Of a stretch of DNA of 64,000 nt, positions 54,931 through 63,096 are shown piece by piece (within the stretch, counting starts at the first letter, position 1; the number at the start of each line of letters is the position of its first letter). Both the position numbers and the translations under genes were made by a program. Source of the stretch: SHZL01 sp963815185 (GTDB taxonomy: Bacteria > Pseudomonadota > Gammaproteobacteria > Xanthomonadales > SZUA-36). Below the pieces are notes generated by a model, which worked only from the letters and a program-made list of their open reading frames with translations, searched no databases and was not told the origin of the DNA. The DNA is taken from positions 744,001 through 808,000 of the forward strand of contig CAWFGC010000009.1 of the NCBI GenBank assembly GCA_963815185.1, in the 5' to 3' direction.

Positions 54931-57065
54931 TGCGCGCGCGTGCATTCGCCTGTCTCGCATTCGCTCTCGCTGCTGCCGGCCTGAACGCGGAAACGCTGGA
55001 AAACGCCGATCTGCGCCTGGAGGTTTCGCCCAAGACCGGGTCGATTGTCCGCCTGATGGACAAGCGCAGTGGGGTGGAGTTGGTCACCGACCAGCAGCAA
55101 GTGCGGCTCTTTCAGCTATTGCTGACCCCCATCGGCGAGCGCACCCGGCGCATTCTTTCCTGGCAGCAGCAGGTCGAAGCCGGGCAAGACGGTCCGGATC
55201 GGCTTGAACTGCATTACTCCGGCCTGCAGCCTGAGGAGGACAAGTACATTTTTGGCTCGGGGCTGATGCATTTTCCCGAGCCGAAGCTTCCACTCGACGT
55301 GGTGGTCAAGCTGCACCTGGATGGCGGCCATGTGGTCGCTCAGATCCATATCGAAAACGGCAGTGAGGAGACGATAAGGGGCGTGGCCTTTCCCTTTATC
55401 GGCGGTCTTACGCCCCGGGTGGGTGACGAAACCGCGAAAATCGTGCTGCCCTCGCTTTCGCAGCGGGTGTTTGCACACACACTGGCCGGTGCGTTCACCG
55501 GCGAGCGCGCCAACCGCTATCCGGCGATGCTGGCGGCGAGCTGGCTGAATTTCGAACTCGGGCCGCTCAGCCTCGGCATCGAAGCGCGCGCCGGCCTGGC
55601 CTCGCAGGATGCCTGGTTCGCGCTCAACGAAGGGAATTTCCGCCCGGGATCCGCCTACCGCGGCCGCTACCAATACCCGTTTGTGGCCTGGTTGTCCTGG
55701 CCACATATTGCCGGCGGGGAAGAATGGACCTCAGGTGAAATGCGCATTCATGTTCACGCGGGTGACTGGCACCAGCTTGCAAGCGAACATCGCGAATGGT
55801 CGCGTGCACAGACTGCCCCGGCGACGGACGACAAGTGGCGCGAGCGTATCGGTTTTGCTACCTACCGTCTGAAAAGCGACGACAACACCATCTTGCGAAA
55901 CTATGCCGATCTCGACGCGCTGGCCGGCGATGCGGCCAAAGCGGGTCTCGACCGGCTGGTGATCGAGGGTTGGCGCGAAATCGAAGGAATGGCCAACCCG
56001 GCGCCTCGCGGCGAGATCGCCGACCCGCGCCTGGGTGGGGCGGTCGCCCTGAAAGCGGCCAATGACCGCCTGGCGGCTCGCGGTGTCGACCTGCTGTTTG
56101 CTTTCCATCCCGCGTTGATCAATGTCAGGGCCGACGACTATCCCTCGAGCGCGTCGTTATGGGCCGTCAGGACCAGCCGGGATGACGACCAGATCCCGGT
56201 AAACTTCGTGGCGAACACCTGGGACTATCCGGCCGCTCTGGATAGCGGCCATCTGCGGATCGAGATCGATCCGGGTTCCGGGGCGACCGATTACCTGCTG
56301 AGCGAAGCGTCCCGGCTCAAAAGCGAATACGGTATGCGTCACCTGCTGCTAAAGGGGATCGGCCAGCGTGCTTTCATGTCCTATGCGCGTAACCGCGGTA
56401 TTGCGCCGCAGGATACCTACCGCGTCGGCTACGCGCGGCTGCTCGGCGGCCTGCGTGAGCTCTTTGCCGGCGGCTTGCTGCTCAATGAAGGTTTCAATGA
56501 TCTGGTAAACCCATACGCTGATGGAGCCTACACCTGGGACCAGACCCATGATGCGGCGATCCTGCCGTACTCGATCCCATGGCGCTATCTCTCCGATGAC
56601 GTCGAAGCACTCGACTATGCGGCCGCCAACATCAGCTTTGCGCACAAGGCGCTGATCAATCTTGTCATCGACGGCGGCGAGGGCACGGTCGCCCGATATG
56701 CCGCTTTCGCCGATCACCTGAGTGCGCTCAGGGCCCTCAAGCAGGCCACGCCTTCGTGCTATGCCGACGCGGAATACCGTGATCACGAGGGGCTTGGCAA
56801 GATAGAAGCCGCGGAGCAGACGGTGGTGTCGGTGTTTCATAACCCGGCATTCGGGGCCGTGGGAATCGTTGCGGCCAATCTCGGCGCGGATCCTGCCCCG
56901 CTTTCGATCGAACTCCCCGATGCCGGCGCGGATGCTTCGGCTTTGCTTTATCGCGAATTGTCCGGTATTGAGCCGGCTGCGGTCAGACTCGCTAAGGCGT
57001 TGACCATTGAATTGCAGCCCTTTGAAGTGGTGATGTATTGCCTGGCGGCTGACCCGGCCCAATGA
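54930..57065 (+). CDS. second glycoside-hydrolase-like DUF6259-type protein, paralogue
   Basis: About 711 residues with signal peptide (FACLAFALAAAGLNAETLEN) and the same two-domain plan as the upstream gene; its ATG overlaps that gene's stop (TGATG). LENADLRLEVSPKTGSIVRL, HREWSRAQ and GGLLLNEGFNDLVNPYADG align with the paralogue. The Glu (LNEG) is kept, but the segment aligned with FEFDQA is LLLKGI, so the putative catalytic Asp is missing. It may be a non-catalytic binding partner or use another residue. Confidence 0.75.
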   Translation: MRARAFACLAFALAAAGLNAETLENADLRLEVSPKTGSIVRLMDKRSGVELVTDQQQVRLFQLLLTPIGERTRRILSWQQQVEAGQDGPDRLELHYSGLQPEEDKYIFGSGLMHFPEPKLPLDVVVKLHLDGGHVVAQIHIENGSEETIRGVAFPFIGGLTPRVGDETAKIVLPSLSQRVFAHTLAGAFTGERANRYPAMLAASWLNFELGPLSLGIEARAGLASQDAWFALNEGNFRPGSAYRGRYQYPFVAWLSWPHIAGGEEWTSGEMRIHVHAGDWHQLASEHREWSRAQTAPATDDKWRERIGFATYRLKSDDNTILRNYADLDALAGDAAKAGLDRLVIEGWREIEGMANPAPRGEIADPRLGGAVALKAANDRLAARGVDLLFAFHPALINVRADDYPSSASLWAVRTSRDDDQIPVNFVANTWDYPAALDSGHLRIEIDPGSGATDYLLSEASRLKSEYGMRHLLLKGIGQRAFMSYARNRGIAPQDTYRVGYARLLGGLRELFAGGLLLNEGFNDLVNPYADGAYTWDQTHDAAILPYSIPWRYLSDDVEALDYAAANISFAHKALINLVIDGGEGTVARYAAFADHLSALRALKQATPSCYADAEYRDHEGLGKIEAAEQTVVSVFHNPAFGAVGIVAANLGADPAPLSIELPDAGADASALLYRELSGIEPAAVRLAKALTIELQPFEVVMYCLAADPAQ

Positions 57066-57182
57066 TCACCCGGATGCCGGGTGTATACAACTTTGCTGGA
57101 GTTCTCAGTTAGTTTTGTCCGCTGTTGGATTCAGTCCCCCTCCAGTTCGTGGTGCAATCCGATTCATATCGCGATTCCGCCC

Positions 57183-59465
57183 TTACACAAACGCCTGACC
57201 GTCACGGATGCTGTTCCGGCTACTGTGACCTGTCGTGCATCTCGAGGACGATGCTGTTCCTTCGAAATGCCGACCGATTTTGGCTCCGTACATGCGTGGC
57301 GGGGCCATGTAGTTCAACTGGCCCAGTTCCTGGATGCCGCCGACGTAAGTCAGATCGGTGCAGTTGCTGCAATAGACCTGTCCGTACCAGGGGCCATGTT
57401 CGAAGCGGATCGCCAGGTTCAACAGTTTGCGCTCCTTCAGCGCCAACGGCGGGATGTCGTACAGACCATCTTTTTGTTTCCCGATATATGAATAGTCCGC
57501 CCGCGGCGTGATGGTGGTGTCGCCGAAATGGAAGTTGTATTCCAACCCAACGTTGAAGGTCAGTTTCGGTGAGTAGGGCGACTGTTTGTGGGTCAGGTCG
57601 ACCGTGTCCCCGGCGACCGCACCAGGGAACCACTGCAGCAGGGAGGCAGGGATAAGGATATTGTTAAACGAGCCAAGCTTGGTGATGGTCCAGGCGCCGC
57701 CAAAGTCAAATCCCCAGTTGTCCACCACTGCCTGAATATTCAGCTCCGCGCCGTAGATCTTGCTGTCGCCATCGGCGTTCTGGGTGACCGATCCCAGGGA
57801 ATTGGCGGCAGTCGCGAATACGCCCTGAAAGCCCTTCAGGATCTGGTAATAACCGCCCAGTTGTGTCTGCAAATGCCCGTCGAGAACGGTGCCCTTCCAC
57901 CCGCCTTCGAAATCGAAAACCTCCACTTCACCATAATGCAGGTGTGGTGGTCCGGCTATATTGATGCCGCCCGTCGTATGTCCGCGCGCGACAAACGCGT
58001 AGAGGAAATGCTCCGGCCTGACACTCCAGTTCAGGCCGACTTTGTAATCGACCGAGTTCTCGGAAACCTTCTCATTGGACGGCGGCTCGATTGCGGTGGT
58101 CGGCGGCAGGGTAAAGCCGAAATCATCGCTGAAGGTAAATTGCATTTTCTGCTGTCTTTCGTAATGGCTGTAACGTGCCCCGACTTCCAGTTCCAGCGTA
58201 TCGGTGATGTCGAACTGCACGTTGCCGAAGCCCGACAGGTCGTCTTCGAGGTTTTCCCAGGCCGAGTAGACGAACGGGTATTGCGCTCCAAGTTCCAGAA
58301 GAGTCAGGTTGAAGCCGTTTACCGGGTAGGGCGGAATGGTCGACTTGACGTGCTGATAGAAAACACCGGTTACCCAGCGCAGGCGCTGCTCTTCGGACGA
58401 CAACAGGTTGAATTCCTGTGATACCAGGGTGAAGCTGCCGCGGCTTAAAAAGCCGATATCGTAGGACAGGATATCGGTGGGGTCGTCATAGGGACCCAGG
58501 CCCGAGTTATTGGAACGGTTGTTGATTGTTTCACTGTATTGGTACCCGCTGACCGAAGTGAAACTTACGCCGCTGTCTGTATGGTATGCGATATCGAGGA
58601 TGCCGCGCAGTGCGTTGTCCTTATATGTGAAATCGCCGTCGTACTTTGGTGTGCGCGGATTCTCGCCGAAATTGGTGGTTGGGTTGCCGCCAAAATCAAG
58701 ATCGTTCCAGTCCACCTTGAACTTCGTCTCAAGATTCTGGTTGGGATTCCAGTTCAAGGTCAGGCGCGCCGCATAGAAGTCGTGAATGCCCGGGTTGCCC
58801 GTATAGCTCCCGCCGATCGAGTCATAGAAGTTATCGCGTTCGACATGGGTTGCGGCCAGCCGGAACGCAAACGTTTCCGAAACCGGGACATTGACCATGG
58901 CCGTGGTTTCCCACGCGCTGTAATTGCCGATACCGCCTTCCACAAACGCGCTGCTTTCACCCAAAACCGCATCCTGCGTACGGATGAAAATCGCGCCGCC
59001 GGCGGCGCTTTTACCCGCCAGGGTGCCCTGCGGACCACGCAACACTTCCATCCCGGCCATATCGTAGTACGGCTCGTTTTGAAAATAGCCCGGGAACATC
59101 GGCACTTTGTCGCGATAAAGTTGAACGCCCGGAGGGATGTCGATATCCACCTGACTGCGCCCAATACCGCGGATGTTGAAGGTGTTGGCGGAACCATAAT
59201 CGCCAATCGTTACACTGGGCGAGGCGTACTGAATGCGGACCAGGTCCGTCACGCCTTTCTTTTCCATAAAGTCGCCGGTCAGAACGGTTGCAGCCACCGC
59301 CGTAGTTTGCAGGTCAGAGCTGCGGCGGGTGGCGGTGACGATCAATTCTTCAAGGACATTATCGTAGGCCTCTGCTTCCTCGGATTTGGCTTGAGCCCAG
59401 CTGATCGCCGGACACGCAAAAATCGACAGACATACGTAGGCCAACAGCCGTAGATTCTTGAACAT
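57183..59465 (-). CDS. TonB-dependent outer-membrane receptor
   Basis: 760 residues: signal peptide, a TonB-box-like ELIVTATRR, plug domain (about 45-165 with FNIRGIGRSQVDIDIPPGV and MEVLRGPQGTLAGKSAAGG) and a 22-strand barrel. The plug resembles the CirA/FecA-like receptors used for plant or algal compounds by sphingomonad-type bacteria. The barrel would normally end at YGAKIGRHF; here 26 or so residues without strand character follow, suggesting a lost stop codon by a one-base change near 57265. A promoter with paired operators lies upstream at 59616-59700. It imports the substrate of this locus. Confidence 0.9.
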   Translation of the reverse strand: MFKNLRLLAYVCLSIFACPAISWAQAKSEEAEAYDNVLEELIVTATRRSSDLQTTAVAATVLTGDFMEKKGVTDLVRIQYASPSVTIGDYGSANTFNIRGIGRSQVDIDIPPGVQLYRDKVPMFPGYFQNEPYYDMAGMEVLRGPQGTLAGKSAAGGAIFIRTQDAVLGESSAFVEGGIGNYSAWETTAMVNVPVSETFAFRLAATHVERDNFYDSIGGSYTGNPGIHDFYAARLTLNWNPNQNLETKFKVDWNDLDFGGNPTTNFGENPRTPKYDGDFTYKDNALRGILDIAYHTDSGVSFTSVSGYQYSETINNRSNNSGLGPYDDPTDILSYDIGFLSRGSFTLVSQEFNLLSSEEQRLRWVTGVFYQHVKSTIPPYPVNGFNLTLLELGAQYPFVYSAWENLEDDLSGFGNVQFDITDTLELEVGARYSHYERQQKMQFTFSDDFGFTLPPTTAIEPPSNEKVSENSVDYKVGLNWSVRPEHFLYAFVARGHTTGGINIAGPPHLHYGEVEVFDFEGGWKGTVLDGHLQTQLGGYYQILKGFQGVFATAANSLGSVTQNADGDSKIYGAELNIQAVVDNWGFDFGGAWTITKLGSFNNILIPASLLQWFPGAVAGDTVDLTHKQSPYSPKLTFNVGLEYNFHFGDTTITPRADYSYIGKQKDGLYDIPPLALKERKLLNLAIRFEHGPWYGQVYCSNCTDLTYVGGIQELGQLNYMAPPRMYGAKIGRHFEGTASSSRCTTGHSSRNSIRDGQAFV

Positions 59466-59615
59466 TTTATTTCCCCATTTGCTCTCATTTGGTGTTTTGA
59501 TACGGGTAAGTCGTAGCGATTGCCGCTGCGCCCTGTGAGGTTTTTCTTTTTAGCTTGGCCAATCTCTGTGTTGGCAGCCTCTCAATTGCCTGCGAAACAC
59601 AGTTCAAGCACCCAA

Positions 59616-59700
59616 CTGACATGTTTGTATACTATAAAATAAAGCGCTTATCAACATTATTGTCATATTTTGCCTTTATTAATATGTTACATGTTAATTT
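59616..59700 (-). promoter_or_regulatory. promoter with paired operators, copy 2 (to the TonB receptor)
   Basis: On the minus strand: -35 TTGATA (59649-59654), 17-bp spacer, -10 TATACA (59626-59631). Operators read on the plus strand: CTGACATGTTTG (59616-59627) and TTAATATGTTAC (59679-59690), 63 bp apart, the latter followed by an overlapping ACATGTTAA. Sequence around it is nearly identical to copy 3 at 62895-62980. Confidence 0.78.
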
Positions 59701-59782
59701 TCGAGAGCACTGAGGCTTTTGACTTCTGCTCTCTATCCCTTGCTGCAGATCGTTCCCCAAGCTGTCGCTGCACAGTTCGGCT

Positions 59783-61246
59783 TCATCGCAATTCCGGCGC
59801 CCTTTCTTCGCGCACCCGGAATATGATCAACAAGCCCAGGCTCAGCAGTATGATCGGTGAGGCAAAACCTGCGCGTTGACTGTTGAAAGTACTGGTGAAA
59901 AAAGCGACCAGGCCATGACCAACAAAGGCCGTGGCCCAGCCGGAGACTGCGTACAGGCCAAAAAACTGTGTCATCGACTTCACTGGTGAGATTCGGGCCA
60001 TCATCGCCCGGCTATTGGCGAAAATGGCGCCGATAAAAACCACCAGAACGATAAACAGGGCAAGGTATAGAAACTCCGGCAGGGTACGGAAATAGGGAAA
60101 AGACCAGATGGGCTGCGCGGTCGCCGCATCGTATGGAAAGAAAAAGAAGATCTGCCTGGGGGTGATGGAAATGGCACTCACCATGGACAGTATCGCGCCA
60201 GCGACGGCGATTTGAATCGCTTTCTTGGAGCCGATTCTGTTATCGATCCAGCCACCGAGCAACCCGCCTGCGATGCCGGACGGCGTCAGTGCCAGCCCAA
60301 ACAGCATCAAGCTGGCGACATCCCAATGGAATTGCCCGGATACGTAAATACCGGTGTAGGCAATGATGGCCACCAACCCGTCCGTGTACAGCATGCGCGC
60401 CAACAGGTAGGTGCCCACGTTGGATAGCTGTCGTGCGCGCTTGATTGTGCGCAGCAGTTGTTTCAGCCCTTCTTCCACTGAGCGTTTTATGCTCACACCG
60501 GTCGCGGGGCGATCCGGCGTCCACAGCAGCAGCGGAAGATGAAAAATCAGCAGCCATGCCCCGGCAATCACGCCTGCAATGCGTTCGTGCTCATGAGAGC
60601 CGGGATCCAGCCCGAACATGGGCTGCGCCGGCAAAAAGCTCCAGTCAATCACCCCGGATGCCGGCAAAGCGATGGTCAGCAGCACGGCCGTCAACGCGAT
60701 CATCGAGCCGGCATTGTTCGCTGCCAGCCCAAGGCCCGACAGGCCGCCAAGCCGCCGGGGGCTCACAATCGAAGGCAACATCGAGTTGTGAAACACTTCA
60801 CCGCAGGAAAAACCCATTGCCAGGATGACGATCAGTGCCAGGATCACGCCGACCGGCAGGCCACCTTCGGCCCCCGGCATGGCCCACCACAGGGCGATGC
60901 AACTGGGCACCATCAAGCTCATGATGCCGACGATCCACGGCTTGCGCCTGCCCATGCGGTCGGACATGGCACCCGTCAATGGAGCCAGGATCGCGACCAT
61001 GAAGCCGGCAATCGTATTGGCAAAACTCCACATTCCCTGCCCGCGAATGGGATCGCCAATAACGGTATTGGTGAAATAGGGCGCAAATACATAAATCGTT
61101 ACCAGCGAAAGGTAGGGCGAGCGTGAAAATTCGAACAGGGCCCAGGACACCTGCCCCAGGCGGCTGGCCACCGCTTCGCCGGTGGAGGAGAGGTGCTCAC
61201 CGGCATCATTGGCCTGCGACGGTTCAATTTTCATAACGGTCGTCAT
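59783..61246 (-). CDS. MFS transporter, UMF1/Atg22-like family
   Basis: 487 residues with 12 membrane helices. The opening VSWALFEFSRSPYLSLVTIYVFAPYF resembles the W-A-x-Y/F-E/D-x-x-x-x-P/A-Y signature of UMF1-like carriers (positions about 33-58), and GAMSDRMGRRKPWI is the MFS loop 2-3 motif. GEVFHNSMLPSIV and MFGLDPGSHEHERIAG are shared with the paralogue at 63097. It probably takes the product of periplasmic breakdown into the cytoplasm. GGAG lies before the ATG. It is on the same strand as the broken aldehyde dehydrogenase, 114 bp after its stop. Confidence 0.87.
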   Translation of the reverse strand: MTTVMKIEPSQANDAGEHLSSTGEAVASRLGQVSWALFEFSRSPYLSLVTIYVFAPYFTNTVIGDPIRGQGMWSFANTIAGFMVAILAPLTGAMSDRMGRRKPWIVGIMSLMVPSCIALWWAMPGAEGGLPVGVILALIVILAMGFSCGEVFHNSMLPSIVSPRRLGGLSGLGLAANNAGSMIALTAVLLTIALPASGVIDWSFLPAQPMFGLDPGSHEHERIAGVIAGAWLLIFHLPLLLWTPDRPATGVSIKRSVEEGLKQLLRTIKRARQLSNVGTYLLARMLYTDGLVAIIAYTGIYVSGQFHWDVASLMLFGLALTPSGIAGGLLGGWIDNRIGSKKAIQIAVAGAILSMVSAISITPRQIFFFFPYDAATAQPIWSFPYFRTLPEFLYLALFIVLVVFIGAIFANSRAMMARISPVKSMTQFFGLYAVSGWATAFVGHGLVAFFTSTFNSQRAGFASPIILLSLGLLIIFRVREERAPELR

Positions 61247-61360
61247 CGGGCAACTCCGGTAATTCCTGCAGGCCAGGCTCGTGCTACAACAGCACCATTA
61301 CGCATTTATTGAAAATAAAGGCAAGTTTGTTTCGACTGCCTCCAGGCTGCAGTCTGACCG

Positions 61361-62813
61361 TCAACCCGCATTGACGTAGGCTGTCTTAACCACGGTATAG
61401 AATTCCAGCGCATAGCGCCCCTGTTCGCGGGAGCCATAGCTGGAAGCTTTGGTGCCGCCAAAGGGTACGTGGTAGTCGACACCGGCGGTCGGCAGGTTAA
61501 CCATCACCATGCCTGCCTGTGATCGCCGCTTGAAATCTTCGGCGTATTTGAGAGATGTAGTAACGATGCCTGCCGATAGGCCAAATTCTGTATCGTTGTG
61601 GCCACCGCCAGCGCTTCTTCGTAATTCTTGACTTTAATGACACAGGCAACCGGGCCGAAAATTTCCTCACGGCATACACGCATGCCGTTTTCTGCAATCG
61701 ACCAGCAGTGCTGGCGTCAAGTAATAGCCCCTGCGGCCATCGACCGAACTCAATGCTTCTCCGCCGGCGGCAAGATGTGCTCCTTCTTTCAGTCCGATAT
61801 CGATATATTTCAGGCTTTTTTCGAGTTGGCCCGCATCCGCCAGAGGGCCTATATGCACACCCGGCGGCTCTGGCGTCGCCTATTTTGAGCTGGGCCAGCT
61901 TTTCCTTGAGTGCTGCGACAAACCGGTCGTGAATGGCCTCTGTCACGATCAGGCGGCTGGAAGCGGTGCAACGCTGGCCCGCGGAATAAAAAGCGCTCTG
62001 CAACGCACAATTGACAGCGGTTTCCAAATCCGCGTCTTTCAATGATGACTTGAGGATTTTTGCGACCCATCTCCAGTTGAACTTTGCCACCGCGGCTGGC
62101 GACTTTGCTGCGGATGCCGGTGCCTGTTTCCACGGAGCCGGTGAAACTCAATGCGTTTACCTCTGTACTTTCCACCAAAGTATTTCCGACAATGCGCCCG
62201 GGGCCCATCACCAAGTTAAATACGCCTGCCGGCATACCCGCCTCGGCAATAATCTTTGTTAATTCCCAGGCGCAGGCCGGCGCCTGCTCTGCCGGTTTTA
62301 TTACAACGGTGTTGCCGTATGCCAGGGCCGGGGCGATTTTCCATGCGGGAATAGCAATAGGAAAGTTCCACGGGGCAATCAGACCAACTACCCCCACCGC
62401 GTCGCGGGTGATTTCGACATTTATTCCCGGGCGCACCGAAGGCAAAGTTTTTCGCCCGGTATGCGCAAGGTTTCGGCGGCAAAGAATTTGAAAAATGTGA
62501 GCTGCTCGTGTGACTTCGCCTATACCTTCCGCCAGGGTCTTGCCTTCTTCTCGCGCCAGCAAATCGCCCAGTTCCGAACTGCGGGACAACAATGCAGCGC
62601 CAACGGCCTCCAGCAAATCGTGTCGCTGCTGAATGCCGCCATAACGCCAGGCGCCCAGTGCATTTCTGGCGGCGTCAATTGCGCTTTCGGTTTGCTTGAC
62701 GTCCGCTTGCGCAAATTGACCGATGATATCGGCCGTATCAGAAGGATTGATATTGTCGCGGTAACTGCTGCCGGCAGCCCAGCTTCCATCGATTAATGAT
62801 CAATCTCATTCAT
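61361..62813 (-). pseudogene. NAD(P)-dependent aldehyde dehydrogenase, broken by at least six frameshifts
   Basis: Pieces of one enzyme occur in order in all three minus frames: LIDGSWAAG near 62790, GRKTLPSVRPGINVEITRDA, PWNFPIAIPAWKIAPALAYGN, NALSFTGSVETGTG, then SAFYSAGQRCTASSRLIVTE (with the catalytic Cys), MHIGPLADAGQLEKSLKYID, and CREEIFGPVACVIKV, ending in KTAYVNAG and a stop at 61361. The best fit is to the alpha-ketoglutaric-semialdehyde or succinate-semialdehyde dehydrogenase group. Six or more indels in 1.45 kb exceed what is seen elsewhere here, so this may be real decay or a stretch of poor sequence. A GGGGAA before the ATG at 62813 and the promoter at 62895 are intact. Confidence 0.8.
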
Positions 62814-62894
62814 CTTTATTCCCCTGCAAACAGCCTGAAAATGGTGTTGATTTGGCTAGGGCAATTACACGTATATCGAAGATCAAGTATCCAA

Positions 62895-62980
62895 CTGACA
62901 TGTTTCTATACTATAATTATGACCTTTGGACAATTAAATTACATGCTTTTGGATATACTAATATGTTACATGTTAATTTC
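62895..62980 (-). promoter_or_regulatory. promoter with paired operators, copy 3 (to the aldehyde dehydrogenase)
   Basis: On the minus strand: -35 TTGTCC (62928-62933), 17-bp spacer, -10 TATAGA (62905-62910). Operators on the plus strand: CTGACATGTTTC (62895-62906) and CTAATATGTTAC (62958-62969), 63 bp apart, with an overlapping ACATGTTAA. The site also lies 117 bp before the divergent MFS gene and could serve both. Confidence 0.75.
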
Positions 62981-63096
62981 CGAGAGTACCAAGATCTTTG
63001 GTTTATACTGTTCACCCAGTTCTCCTTAGTGCCGAAATCGATGCTTGATACCATCTTTTTGCGCGATGCTGAATTGTTGTCCGGGCCCGGCCAGCA

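Noticed and set aside
59670..59879. Small plus-strand peptide beginning after promoter copy 2, with a similar peptide at 62852-63029
   Set aside because: The similarity (ICYMLIFEST and ICYMLISEST) comes from the duplicated promoter DNA; no ribosome site and the frames diverge at once afterwards.
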